Source: Hydractinia symbiolongicarpus
Lineage: Eukaryota; Cnidaria; Hydrozoa; Anthoathecata; Hydractiniidae
DNA length: 64,000 nt
Reading direction: 5' to 3'
Assembly (NCBI RefSeq): GCF_029227915.1
Contig: NC_079884.1
Span: 27,218,001 to 27,282,000 of the forward strand
The notes beneath the pieces were generated by a model that worked only from the letters and a program-made list of their open reading frames with translations, ran no database searches and was not told the DNA's origin. Position 1 is the stretch's first letter. The number at the start of each line of letters is the position of its first letter. The position numbers were made by a program, and so were the translations under genes. This document shows positions 1 through 11,782 of this stretch, in pieces.

Positions 1-1620
1 CCAAACTTGTGAACAGTATAAAATACGTGAATAAAAGATGGCATAGTAAATCAGCAGGAGTATATTTTGAGGGACAAGGTGACAGATTTTGGCTAGAGCT
101 CCATTAGCTTTCTTAAGACTAATAATGGTATTATTAATTTTTGATTTCCAGCTTAGGTCAGAGTCTAGAATGATTCCAAGATATTTGACTTGATCACTGG
201 GATAGATTTTAGTACCATTAACATTTAATTTAAAGTTGAAATGAAGTGGCTTAAAAGGACTTTTGAAAATAACAATATTCGGTCTTTGTTTTGTTGAGAG
301 AAATCTTATTGGCATTAAGCAAATGACATAGGAGTTTAAGATCTATATTTAAATGCTTGGCGAGTTGTTTACGCGATTTACTGATGTGCAGCATGTTGGT
401 GTCGTCAGCAAAAAGGTGAACTAAAGAATAATTGATAGCAAAATGAAGATCATTTATGTACACTAAAAATAAAAGTGGACCAAGTACAGACCCCTGTGTT
501 ACACTATGATTGATAAATTTCTGAGAGATAATAATTTTTTCAGTAAGATTTCATGATCAACTGTATCAAAAGCTTTTTGCAAATCAATAAATACACCCCA
601 AGCAAAGAGATCATTGTCAAGAGCATCCATAATTCTTGAGTGATGTTTTGGTTTGTAGTAAAAAATTCCCTGTAAAAATTATTTTTGCTTAATCTACATA
701 AAGTGACAATTTTGTTTCTATATATTTTTTAAACGTATCAAGTAGGATAGACTTTAGAGAGGGATTTTTTTTTCTTTTAGAAATTTATGTAGTTCATCAC
801 GTTTTCTGATGGAAGTAAGAATACCGTTTGTTATCCATTTTTTATGATTGAATTTTTTTTATATTTGTTGGAATGTTTTTTAAAAGGAACACAGTCTTTT
901 AAAGTAGAATCTATAAAATTATAGAAATTATTAAAAGATTTAGATGGGTTATTGTCATCAAGGCATAGTAAGTTATCCCAATCAACATAGAAGTTTTCAA
1001 AATAAATTTGTTATGGTCAAATTTTTTCCAATCAGGAGCAGGTGGTTTATCATTTGGTGGACCTGAAGCAAAATTGTTTTTGTTAAGAATTAAAAAATGA
1101 GGGAAGTGGTCTGAAATTGATGAAATGAGGTTACCAGATATGGATGTATGTTCGTTAGAATCATGGAATATATTATCAATTAAAGTGCTAGTGTTCTTGG
1201 TGACTCTAGTGGGTAAAGTAACAGATGAAAAAAGGGAGAATGAAAAAATTGCATCCAAAAAATTTGATATATTTGTATCAGAATCATATAATCTAACTAT
1301 AAAGTTCTTAATCTTAGGTTGGACTATCTCAACAAAAACTGATTCCAACTCAGAGGATTTATATCCGAGAAGGTCTAGGTCTGGCTGTGCAAAATAATTA
1401 TGCTTATTTGAGAAATATAAGAGCACCACATTTACTGCTTTCGGTAAGGGTATGATTAAATGTGAATCCTTCAAGGTTACAGTTTATAATAGGAGTAGTG
1501 GATTTAAAACCAGTTAATGTGTTCTCTATTACACTGAAATTATGCCCAAGCTCACAAAAAAGAATATTAAGTTCTTTGAGAAGTTATATTTATAGATAAA
1601 ATATGGAAAAACACATCAAA
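1..1620 (-). mobile_element. Non-LTR retrotransposon (LINE) ORF2 remnant, endonuclease plus reverse transcriptase, cut by window edge
   Basis: Reading the minus strand, the C-terminal part of an APE-type endonuclease lies near 1,080-1,570 (TLIDNIFHDSN, then SISDHFPHFLIL). It is followed by reverse transcriptase blocks: GVFIDLQKAFDTVDHEIL near 545-605, QGSVLGPLLFLVYINDL near 445-500, the catalytic FADD at 401-412, and the thumb-like stretch VKYLGIILDSDLSWK near 150-200. This order is that of a CR1/L2/Jockey-type LINE. The blocks fall in different frames and the endonuclease has an in-frame stop near 1,400, so the copy is dead. The 3' end lies beyond position 1. The clade is inferred by eye; a phylogeny of the RT would settle it. 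Confidence 0.9.
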
Positions 1621-2322
1621 TTGAAATTATGAGAAATGAAATTACAAGAGCTATAGTACTTACAGTTAACTCCTCCTAAGATGTCATTGGAGCTTTTGGT
1701 GACAAGACTGTTAAGTTGCGAGAGGACTTTTTCCTTTCGACAGAAGATGTTAAACAACTATGTGATAATGGTGTAGATATCTCAACAAAAAAAAGAGCAC
1801 CGATCATTATTTATTTCACAAAACGGCCCGGTGATTAGAATTGACCGATCCATGGCAAATCCTATAAGGATAATTTATCATATTTGAAAACCTAGCTATA
1901 GCTAGCAGCTAGCTAGCTATAACACAAAAAACAAACAAACACAAAAGCTCTCAAAATTGATTTAGAAAAACAAAGAAAATCAAACAACTAATCAGGTGCA
2001 AAGGAAATTGTTTTGAAATTGAAGCCAAAACAGTAAGAAAATATAAATTAGATGACAAACACAAAAACAAAATAAATATACAGAGAAAATAACCTGCACA
2101 CGATGGTTCGCAAAAATAACGCATGAAGCATTAGCTATCATTTTGAAGTTATATAAATTGAGCTGGCACAGAAAACTGTAAAGATAAACTAAAGAAAATA
2201 AATGTTACTCAAGATCGGGTTCTTTACCTTCAAATCAATATCATCAAGATGTGTTATTTTGAAAGACTTCGCATTTTCGGTCTCTTTGATGTATTTTATA
2301 CCGTTATGCGCCCAAAAACTCG

Positions 2323-2740
2323 TTATTTTCTGTTCATTGTAAAGGGGCTTTCATTTACCTCACAACATTCCGTAATACGGACACAAGTTATTGTTAACAT
2401 AAATTCTACGTTGACCCAGACCAATGTCATTAAACGATTCTTATTTTTTAGATTCTTCTTTTTTCGATAAAATTGTTCAGCGATTTTACGATTACAGAAT
2501 CGTGCGATGGTTCTTAGAAGCTCCGTATGATTTCTTCTAGATTTATTGAAAGGAAGCCGGTGGCAGGCTTCAATGTCAAAACTTCTAATTTTAATATCTA
2601 GTACTTCACCAATTTCTATAACTTTTTCCAGATTTTGTATTAAGAATACCTGCAATTTCAATATTGTTCCTTCGTACATATTGTTGCAGTTCGGTTACAT
2701 CGCGTTCTATGTCCGTTATAACTTTTGAGCCAGCTTTTGA
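2323..2740 (-). mobile_element. LINE ORF1 remnant (coiled coil plus RRM-like region)
   Basis: This lies upstream of the ORF2 remnant on the same strand. Two overlapping frames give ERDVTELQQYVRRNNIEI (end of a coiled coil and start of an RRM-like fold) and then SFDIEACHRLPFNKSR and ARFCNRKIAEQFYRKKKNLK. This is the usual order in LINE ORF1 proteins that bind the element RNA. A frameshift near 2,640-2,660 separates the two parts, and the reading frame ends in unrelated sequence towards 2,323. With 1-1,620 it makes one minus-strand element of at least 2.7 kb. The 5' end is not defined; nothing recognisable lies beyond about 2,870. Confidence 0.75.
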
Positions 2741-5733
2741 GGTCAGGATAGATGTGTTTAGACTTAAATTTCATAGAGTAAAAAATCCAGAGCGACAGGT
2801 TAACCTTGTGAATCTTCCATATCTTCGTAGTTTTTTTTCCGTGTGGCGACCACAAGATAAGATGCGCTGAGATGTAGTGGATGTAATGTGCGGGAAGGGT
2901 AGTATGAAAATATATGGATATTTGCAGATATTAGATGCAAATCTTAACAATTGGCTTCTTGCCTGTTAACGCCCTTTTTTCTGCGCCAAATGTTCTTTCT
3001 CTAAGCACGTCGGTTCACTTTGAAAGCTACTAGCTACTGATTTGTGAGAGAACATAAACAATGTTTTATCACAAAGTACTTGACTTCATACTCACTGACG
3101 TTTGAACGTAGCGCCCAGTTTCACTTACGCAGAAATGATAACAAAGAAGGACAGGTAAAATAATCGTGCGCATGCATTCGCAGTCTACCAGATTTTATGG
3201 CGTCAGATAGGAATTTCGATACAGACTTTTTTGTTGATCCGGACTTTCTTTTCTTATAAACTTTTTTTTCACAAAGATTTTTCTACTGGTTTTAAAACTT
3301 CAGCTACGTACAACTTTATTCACTTATCATATGATTGAGTTCTCCCATTTTTATTAGTTAATTTCCACGAAATATACGTCATATTTTTATTTTCTTGTAA
3401 AACGAGAACTTGTCCGTAAAAAAGCAGAAAACTGGTAAATCACCTGTAATCATAAGCATACATAAAAATATTTAAAAAGCAGCAGGGGTTGGCACTGAAC
3501 TAATCGGGTTTTATACTATTTCACCTTCGTTCGAAAAATTTCGATGAGCACAATTTTTTTTTACAATCGTTTTGGTGTCACTCCTTCTACCTAAGTACAA
3601 CTGAGAAACTATAACAAAAACTTGTCAGGCTAAAATTCGGCCTTCCAAAAGAGATGTTTTTGCTCCTAAAGAATGCGCAAATTCACAGTGCACCTCAGTT
3701 TGAGGCTAATAAATAACGTCATCTCCTGCGTTGGTAACTAAGGACCACCTCGGACCAAAGTAAGACCAATCCATTCCTTTCGAAACAGACGGATTGATGA
3801 CATTTTATTCAAAAGTGATCCTATACATTTTGAATCTGCGTTTCACGCTCTATACAACAGTGGCGACGGCTATACAAGTACCTTGACAGGTTCTGCTAAC
3901 GTCAGCAAAATTTTTAAAGCCTTGTATATCCTTACTATTTTTCAAAAACACACGATTTTATGCATTTTCTGCATCATTGATTCAGGCTCTATATAGGCAA
4001 CGGATAAACAAATTTCGGAGCATCCAAATTTTGGGCACAAATATTCAAACAATGGATGGATTACAAATTAGATTCTTTAGTGACTAGAAAAGTAATAGTA
4101 CAGAAAAATTCGATCCAGGCCTGTTTTTCACGTTTTAATTCTCTTGTTTTAATTGTCTTGTTATCCCAATAATTGTTTGGTATACTTTCGTCGTTTCACC
4201 CGGGTAAAAAGTTGTAATTTTCTGAGAAGTTACACAAAAGAAAATAGTATACAACATGTACGAAAAAAGTTTTTGAATTGCAGTACGCGCGTCTTGTTTT
4301 TGTTTCAACACACAAATTTCCACGACATTGGACAGATTCGTTTTCCATTCATGGATGCTTTACTTTTTTAAAGAATTTTTAAGGTGAGAAAAAATTACTG
4401 TTTGTAAAACTTGTGTTTTTTTGTCTTTGTATAACATTGTGCAATTCTTAATCTGCAAACTTTATTTATTTATTTTGTATTGTATTTAGATAAAAATATA
4501 AAAGAAATGAAATATCTCTGACATGATCATCTGATCATAGTGTGAGCTCGTTTATTTGCAAGTATAAAATTTACGATTACTATTTTATAAAGATATCAAG
4601 ACTTATGGCACAAACAAATAGATTGCCGTCCAACCCGGAAATTCGTGCAAGCGTTACATGACGACAGAGTTTTCAAATTCACGTGAAATCAATATATCAT
4701 GTTTACAGCTACCAATAGCAGAGCCTTTGTTGTTTGACAATAAAGTGATTTGATGTGGGTGTTCTGTGTTGTTTGCTACACACACGTTTATCAGAGGTGA
4801 TTTTAAGTTCTGTTTGCCGAATGATAATATCGCGAAATAATTCAGATTTCCTCAAGCCACTATTGCCTCGCTTACATCCTATCTGGCATTACGATATTTG
4901 TCTAGTGTTTTGGTGTTAGATGATCAATTCTCAGTTATTCACAACAATTTACTGTTAACAAATGGTTGCTACACGCCACGTTTATTTGTAATAAACATGA
5001 ACAACAAACGAAGTGGTTCTACCCAAATTAAAAATCTGTGTCTGTCTAGGTGAAAAAAGGAATGTGCATATTTTTCAAAAAAGATATTATTTTAAAAGCA
5101 GAGATTATTTTGAAGCGAAGGTATAACTTAAGGTTTTCGTTTTTTATCTCAAACGAACCTTAGTATTACTACAATTCTTTATTAGATTAGAGTACTTCGT
5201 GTTGTTCTACCATGCTTAAATGAGTTATTTTATCTAATAAGCTCTAAGAGAATTTGTCCACGTGACATTACTTAGTTTATAACATTTAGGACATATTTTT
5301 ATTGATGTGCTTGAGAATAGCATCCATGAACTGGAATAACCGCAATCTGATAAGAGCTAGTTCGTGTATGTTTTTGCGGTAAATAATGTAGCGAAGTTGC
5401 TTGATGCGCGGACTGCAATTCACAAACATAAAGTAAAAAGCGGGAAAACGAGTTACAAATTTACAATCCATTTTACTATTTTGTTAGTTGAATATGTAAA
5501 AATTTTACCACTGTAAAAATAGGGATACTGCCACCTGATATACAGCCACACATCAGTAGCAATACAAATCTTATCTCCGTTTACATGTTGTTGCTTCTTC
5601 AAGGTATAGAATGGCATAGATGACGAACATCAAACGATAGCCCACTGCGTTATCGGTTATGATCGTTTTTTCAGTATACTGTTGTACTTTCTCCCGATAG
5701 TATTTTACTTAATAAAATATTACAAAAAATTCA

Positions 5734-5920
5734 AGTCAAACTGTCCGTCAGTTTCGTGGAAAAATCTACATAGGAAGAAAAAGTATGGAAAAGAACGTAA
5801 CTTGCATTTTGATGACGTCAGCAAAAACCTGTCAGTGCATCAAGATGTTTTACATAAACGCTGATCAAAATAGGATTGCGTTTGACAAACGGTTAAGAAA
5901 ATACAAAGGTTTAAACGTTT
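5734..5920 (+). repeat. Dispersed repeat copy 1 (related to 38,360-38,600)
   Basis: Blocks in the same order and orientation recur at 38,360-38,600: a gtggaaaaatctac-like start, then cattttgatgacgtcagcaa, then a ctgatcaaaata block, then gacaaacggttaagaaa. The second copy has extra bases between the third and second blocks. This looks like an old short interspersed element; no terminal repeats were found. Confidence 0.55.
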
Positions 5921-6224
5921 TTCTCACGATACCTTACGATACCTACTGACTTTAAATATTTATCTATTAGACACATTTATGATATTCACGTGAATAGTCC
6001 GATATCCCGATTTTTTCGAATTTTACCCGAAAATCGAAAAACCCGGATTTCTGGGCGGATTTAAAAGGTAATCTAAGCAAATGGCACGTTTCTGTTAAAT
6101 AGAATGAAGTAAAAAGTTTTTGCTGCCGCACTATGTTTCGTGACCTGTTTTGGTTGTGAGGGAGTAAATACAGGGCAATAAAGTGTCAAAAAAATTAATC
6201 GTAATGCTGCACTGTAATAACATA

Positions 6225-6740
6225 TAGATACTTTGTTTGGCAGCAAACAAATTTTAGCAGAGAACATATATTTCAGAAGGCTGATGTAAATTAGGTAATA
6301 CGGTATGAAAGAAAATAATAAGTTGCATTTTATTTGCACTTTTGTAAAATATAGATGTTTCTGCGGTAACGGTGTAAAGGGAAGACAGGTGATGAAAAAT
6401 GTGTAATTCATTTTCAATTGAAATCATGATGTTAAACGAAATTGTCCGAGTATTAGAGTGATGCCATAAAAATGGAAGAAAACGCTCAATATATTTAATG
6501 CTAAACAAGTCGAGAGTCTAGAATAGGCGTAATTTTTCGTTGCAGTTTATGACAAATTTAAATCGCTCCTCTATGCTAATTAGAACATTCTGCGGCTTCC
6601 TGTCGATACTTTTGCAATTCTTTTTATTGTACTTTTTCTCCAAGTAAAAACTTTAGTTTAATTTGATACTTTGTTTGCCAGCGAACAAATTTTAGCCAAG
6701 AACCTACTTTTGAGAAGGCTTAGGTAAGAAGTTTCACGAA
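6225..6740. repeat. Local direct duplication of about 80 bp
   Basis: A block starting tactttgtttggcagcaaac and continuing through attttagc, agaac and agaaggct near 6,228-6,285 is repeated with few changes near 6,665-6,725. The copies are direct and about 440 bp apart. Both are followed by similar aggtaa-containing sequence. Confidence 0.6.
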
Positions 6741-8529
6741 AATAATGATAAAATAGCATTAGGCTGTGCAAAAGTGTGCTATATAGAGCAGGAGATATGT
6801 GGAGATTTTAAATTAAGTTGTAAATTGGTTAATACGACATAAAGGGAAAGTTTAAACATCAATGTTTCTGTAATACGAGATAATTTTAAAGAATTTAAGT
6901 TGAGATGTAAATTATGAAAATTCGGTCTTGTCCATCCCTCCACATGTTTCCACAACCTCTAAACTAAATTGTACGTATGCAGCGACCTTTAGCTGAAGGG
7001 CCACCAAATATATACATAGCTTACCTTTATATGTAAAATTCTTTCTCATCATGTTCGTTCTTCTTCACTCATTACTTCGACTCCTGTTTTTTGATTCCGC
7101 GTTTCTAGTTTGTCTACTTCAGATTTGTTGTTTAATGGTAACTACGCATATTTAATATTGTACTAGTTCTTTTTAAAAATTTATTCTGCTTCTTTTTACA
7201 AATGGATTGTTGATAAAGTCATTAAGAAGGCTGAAAAATCTTTTAAATGAATAAACCCTGGAGGAATCCACTCAAGACCATTAGACAACAATAATAACAA
7301 CGTTGCCCGTATCTAAAATAATTTATAACCAAGCATTCGTTAAGGTAAATTTAGCAGTCAATGAAATTCTTAACTAATAAAATCATTTTGTTTTATTACA
7401 TGATTCTTTTTAGCCAATTATAATCGTAAACAAATCGCCTATAAAATACAGAACATTTTTATAGGGGATGTATTACACACTTTTAAAAGAATTGCAAAGA
7501 ATTTAATCCACTTTGCCTGTTACAGACAGACACAGTCTCTAGATATTCTGGTAATGTCTATTCCTGAAGAGAGAGGCTTTACAAAAAGCCAGTTTTTTTT
7601 TTTAAAAAATGACAATATTTTTTGGTTGCATATACTTGACGTTTAAAGGATGAAACAGGAGATTAGAGACATCCAATGCACATAGGCGGTGATAAATACC
7701 TTTGTTTAATGAATATACAGTCAAATAGGTCTGTTAACAAAAAATCTTGCGATTTTACGAAAATAGTTGGTATAAAAAAAAATTTTGTGTACAGCGGATC
7801 GAATCCAATTCACTACTAGGTACTTTAATTTCTCTATGACATTAAATTCACAATGAAATGTTTAAATTGGTGAGACGCATTTCAAGAATATCCTAAAAAA
7901 CAAATATTACTTTTCTTTTTCTTTATATTTTACACGGATATTGAGAAACCTCCTGGTTAGAAGTTATGCTACAACCCTTTACAGTAAAATCACATTCTTG
8001 GAACATATGCCACGTATTTTTACCCGCAGAGGATGTGCCAGATTCATCTAATTGATTGGAATTGAATAAATTGTCCATTGAGGAAGAGTAAAAGCAAATC
8101 TCCTCACGGTGTAATAAGTGCTCAAACTATACAAACAAAACCCAGCTTGCCCAATATCTTTCCATATTCTACAACATAGCGATCATTGGTGGGAACTATG
8201 TCGATCTTTGGTCCTTTAAATTTTGAATCCGCTATTTAATGCCTCTTCCACACGTTCTATATACCTACAAATTGGTTTTAAATATTTTTATTGTAATTTT
8301 TTACTTAACCCATCAACTTGGGGCCTATTGTGGTGCAACGATGACACCGACTGATGTAATGCAACGTTTGGGCTACATCTCTTGAACAAATGCACTACAT
8401 TATAAAACGTCCAATAGCACTCAAAGTAAAACAAGAAAAAAATATAAACCACCATTTCTTACTATCCTAATTTATAAATGATTTACCGCCTCCAAAATTC
8501 ATTGACCATTAACGCAGGTCCCTTAATGC

Positions 8530-9130
8530 TTGGCCAGCCGACAACACATTATTACGGGGATCCCGACATGGAGGAGGAAATGGATTTGTAGCAATAATAA
8601 TGGGACGGTAGTATTGGTGTGGGCGGGGTACAATGTGTGTGTGTGCATGGAACGGCGAGGAATAACAAGAGACGATAAAGAACTTGAAGGATGTGTGGTG
8701 GTGGTGGCAGTATCGATATCGATGTCGCTACTGAATCACCACCACGGTGTAAAATGGTTTGAAATAAAAATTGACGAATATGAAGCTTAGGAAGTTGTGG
8801 GTGGAATGTTGTGGAGGAATTGTGGGTGGCCGTAAGGATCAGTAAGATGACTGACCCAACGTAGACAAAGACAAGGACGACAACAACACAGACGGTGGAG
8901 ACAACAATGATACAGCACGATGAGTTAACGAAACAAGTGGTGATGAAGAAGAGGCAGAGGAAGACAGGAAAGATGAAGAAGTGGATAGAGGCGTTTGAGG
9001 AAGTGAGACATGCAAAGGAGGTAAACATGAGGATAAAGGAAATGATAAGGAAGGTGAAGAGGAAGTCAAAGAGGTTGAAGAGGAGGAGAACGAGGAGGGA
9101 AAAGATAAGTTAAAAACAGAACGTTAGCGT
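8530..9130 (-). pseudogene. Decayed Ser/Pro-rich last exon (copy B)
   Basis: The minus strand matches exon 6 of the right-arm gene: an xQGSDQGTR-like start near 9,130, then Ser-rich blocks such as LLSPPSVLLSSLSLSTLGQS near 8,850-8,900, and the terminal phrase ggccaagcattaagggacct near 8,520. The acceptor present in the right arm (cttag before gcaata) reads cttaatat here. The frame is interrupted in the middle. The long poly-Pro run seen in the right arm is only partly kept. Confidence 0.7.
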
Positions 9131-10048
9131 GCCCTGGTCTGATCCCTGTGTTAAAAGTCCTGCTCTATATTAAGTTAAAAAGGATTCATTTAGACTTAAA
9201 TTTCGAATCGTGCCGAAAAGGCTTACAGCATAAAGCAATATCAGTTTAAAGCAATTTTTTATTCGGCAAAAGAAATGTCCTGCCTTGAATATACAAGATG
9301 TTTTATTGATTTCAAAAGTTGTTTAAATAAATACTTTATTGTCTCTAATACCCCCTTGTGGATATTTCTTTTTTTCCCTAGTCTTCCAAGAAGTGTTTTT
9401 ACTTTCTAGAACATGTAATTGTCATGTAAGTAACTTCTAACTTGCATGCATAGGACCTGTTATTTGCAGCTATTACGTCATCATACGCTTTTAATCATAG
9501 TACTAACCCTCGCTTAAGTGAATTTTATTACGTCATGCAAAGTAGTTTCAAAGTATCCAAATATTGGGTTTAAAAGTTCTATTTGAAGTTGAAAAGTGAA
9601 TGAAGATAGCGATTTTTCTAATTTGTACTAATCCTCACAAAACATTCTTAGTCTCAACACGAGTCTCAATGCGTGAATCCGATCCTCCCGTGCATCATAA
9701 CGGGGTGCGCTAAATAATAAAAGATAAGTACTATTAAATACTGTACAAATTTTATTGCCAAAAGTTTAGACTAAAGAGGATGTCTAAGGCATTGACAAAA
9801 TATATAAATTAAACTTACTTCAATCCAAGCCTGAAAGTCTTTCAGTGTATCCACCCTAGATAAAGAGAGGAAAATTGTCAATCATAAAACAGGAGCTCTG
9901 TAAGAGTAATTTGAGGCCTGAATTATCTATTAAAAACCGAACGAGTATGTTTTCATAGTCAAGTTATCAAGACGAGCTGCATCAAATAAACGCGCAAAAA
10001 GGTATTAATAATTTTAGTAAATTCGCAGGGAAAAAACGTTATACATAC

Positions 10049-10450
10049 TGAGTAACATGAAACTGCTCAGCTGCTGCGGGTTGTGGTAGCGCTGGTGCAG
10101 CTGGAGCTGCGGCCGGTATTGCTTCCGGTGCATCTTGTAGTACTGGTGCAGTTGGTACGGCTTCCAATTGTGGTGCTGGTGGGGCTGGTACAACTTCTGG
10201 TGGTGATGGTGCTGGTGCTTGCGCTGCTGCTGGTACAGCTTCTGGTTGTGGTGCTGGTGCTGCTGGTACAGTTTGCGGTTGTGGTGCTGGTGCAGCTGGT
10301 AGAGCGCCTGGTGGTGGTGGGGGTGGTGGTGCAGCTGGTACAGCGTCTTGTGGTGGTGCTGCTGCGGGTGGTGGCTGCGGTGGTAGTGGTGGCGGATTTA
10401 CTCTCCTCCTCCGACGCTCTCTCACATGGACTGACTGGCCATCATTTTGT
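10049..10450 (-). pseudogene. Second Pro/Ala-rich exon 3 of copy B, still open
   Basis: This minus-strand exon has an acceptor (gtag) before acaaaatgatgg and a donor (gtatgt) after it. It is open through 402 bases and starts and ends in the same phases as exon 3 of the right-arm gene. It begins NDGQSVHVRERRRRRVN and continues as Pro/Ala/Val-rich sequence ending AAAEQFHVTQ. Relative to the right-arm exon, its Pro repeats are replaced by Ala/Pro/Gln units, so the repeat tract evolves quickly while the borders stay fixed. Confidence 0.65.
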
Positions 10451-10671
10451 CTACAAAGTAGAAATAAGATATATAAATGATATCTTCCTTTTCTTATGGA
10501 GTGCAGTGCGTTTACGAAATAATAGAATGAGTGAAAGTTACTTTGCAATGGTGCCTTGTATAAAGGAAACATTTCAGTTTTTCCTTTGAACTAAATGTTG
10601 CTGATTTTACTACTTTTTGGTAATTTTATGTGAAGATGTTTAGAAGATAGATAACCATAACTTTTGTGAAC

Positions 10672-10930
10672 ATGGACTGCTCAGCTGCTGCGGGCGCAGT
10701 AGGAGCTGCTGGTGGTGACAGTTGCAGTGGTGCAGCTTTAAGGGTTCGGCTAGTGGTGGTGGTAGAGGTGGTGGTGCTTGCTCCGGTGGTTGTGGTGGTT
10801 GCTCCGGTGGTTGTGGTGGCTCCGGTGCAGCTGGTTGTGGGGGTAGTGATGGTGGTCTGCTGGTGCAGCTGGTGGATTTTGGTTTGCCCTCCTCCTCCGT
10901 CGCTCTCTTACGTATCCTTGTTGACCATCA
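10672..10930 (-). pseudogene. First exon 3 of copy B, frameshifted
   Basis: The start is intact (PNDGQQGYVRERRRRRANQ) and the end still shows the gcagcagctgagcag border, but the repeat tract shifts frame near 10,850 and runs into His/Ser-rich sequence and a stop. It lies about 0.5 kb upstream (minus sense) of the second exon 3, so exon 3 with its intron was duplicated in tandem. Confidence 0.65.
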
Positions 10931-11568
10931 TTCGGTCTACAAAGAAGAAATAATGATTATAATACATAATATTCTTTCTTTCGTTATTGAGTGCATATTA
11001 TTTTATCTGAACTAAATGCTGCTCATTGTAATACTTTCCAGAAATTTTGTGTAAAGCTGTTCAGAATCCCTGTGATACATAACCATGTAAGTGGTGTGAA
11101 AAGCTCTCACAATCTTTTCAGAGTATTTTCTAACGAAAGTTAATAACACATTAATTGGTTACGAAATGATTTTTGAGGTGTAACGAACCTACTAAGAAAT
11201 GTCACACTAAACCAACCTGCAATTGTCTTCAATCCATTCACAAAAATCACTACAAACTCAAGAACAGCTTAATTTTGTACAATTGTTTCAAGAAAAGTTG
11301 TTCCTGAAAAAGCTTGTACTATCCTATTTTACTGCTTTTGAATATTGATAAGCGATTGCTTGCTTACGATTTCTGAGGTGAGAAAGTTGGATACTTTATA
11401 TAAAGCATGCATCGGCGGAGGAGTGGCTAACATATAAAAAAATATAGCAAGAAAAATACTTACGCCACTCTCTTGACGGTTCCTCTCGGATTCTACTTTG
11501 ATAAAAATGCTGATAATAACTTAGTTAATGGTATAAAAGTAAGAAGAAAATAATTTAATATTACTTAC

Positions 11569-11712
11569 CCTTCAGACGTTGTGATACACAAGGTATCGTT
11601 GCCCATTCCTCCACACTTGTTCTTGCTGCTGCTGCTGTGGTTGTTGTTGTTGTTGTTGTTGTGGTTGTTGTGCTTGTTGTAGATCTTGTTGATCTTCTGG
11701 TTGTTCGTTATT
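11569..11712 (-). pseudogene. Exon 1 of copy B with nonsense change
   Basis: The minus strand begins after tgtag with NNEQPEDQQDLQQAQQ, continues in a short Gln run and ends QVWRNGQRYLVYHNV followed by TGA AGG and a gtaagt donor. The right-arm gene has CGA AGG at this place, so this is a C-to-T change at a CpG. The Gln tract is much shorter than in the right arm. Confidence 0.75.
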
Positions 11713-11782
11713 CTACAAAAATTGTTTTTTAGGCTACCAAAGACAAAGTATATAAGAACATAAGTGCCCAAATTTAAGAACA

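Larger units (their letters stand above)
2900..8390. other. Gene-free AT-rich stretch
   Basis: No frame here shows a recognisable domain, good splice borders with coding-like sequence, or an RNA gene. The open frames are short and rich in Phe, Tyr, Lys and Asn, as expected of AT-rich noncoding DNA. Two repeat families are annotated separately. The phrase cactttgcctgttacagaca near 7,510 recurs near 40,070 and, inverted, near 15,010 and 16,390, so it marks another dispersed element. Confidence 0.5.
8530..11712 (-). pseudogene. Broken copy of the poly-Gln/Pro-rich/Ser-rich gene, with exon 3 duplicated
   Basis: Minus-strand counterparts of all six exons of the gene at 40,150-43,778 occur in order: exon 1 (11,569-11,712), exon 2 (11,464-11,492), exon 3 twice (about 10,672-10,930 and 10,049-10,450), exon 4 (9,819-9,855), exon 5 (about 9,660-9,716) and exon 6 (about 8,530-9,130). 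Lesions are visible. Exon 1 has CGA changed to TGA just before its donor. The first exon 3 is frameshifted. Exon 5 lacks about 17 bases, giving an immediate TGA, and its donor reads actaag instead of gtacat. The exon 6 acceptor tag is lost. The second exon 3 and exon 4 remain open and splice-compatible. A functional product of the full structure is unlikely. Confidence 0.8.

Noticed and set aside
1125-1397. Plus-strand 90-codon frame
   Set aside because: Opposite strand of the LINE endonuclease region, which has recognisable motifs.
1880-1925. tagctagc palindromes (also near 25.2, 25.3, 27.85 and 28.9 kb) as regulatory sites
   Set aside because: They occur all over the window in varied length and context; no link to any promoter can be shown.
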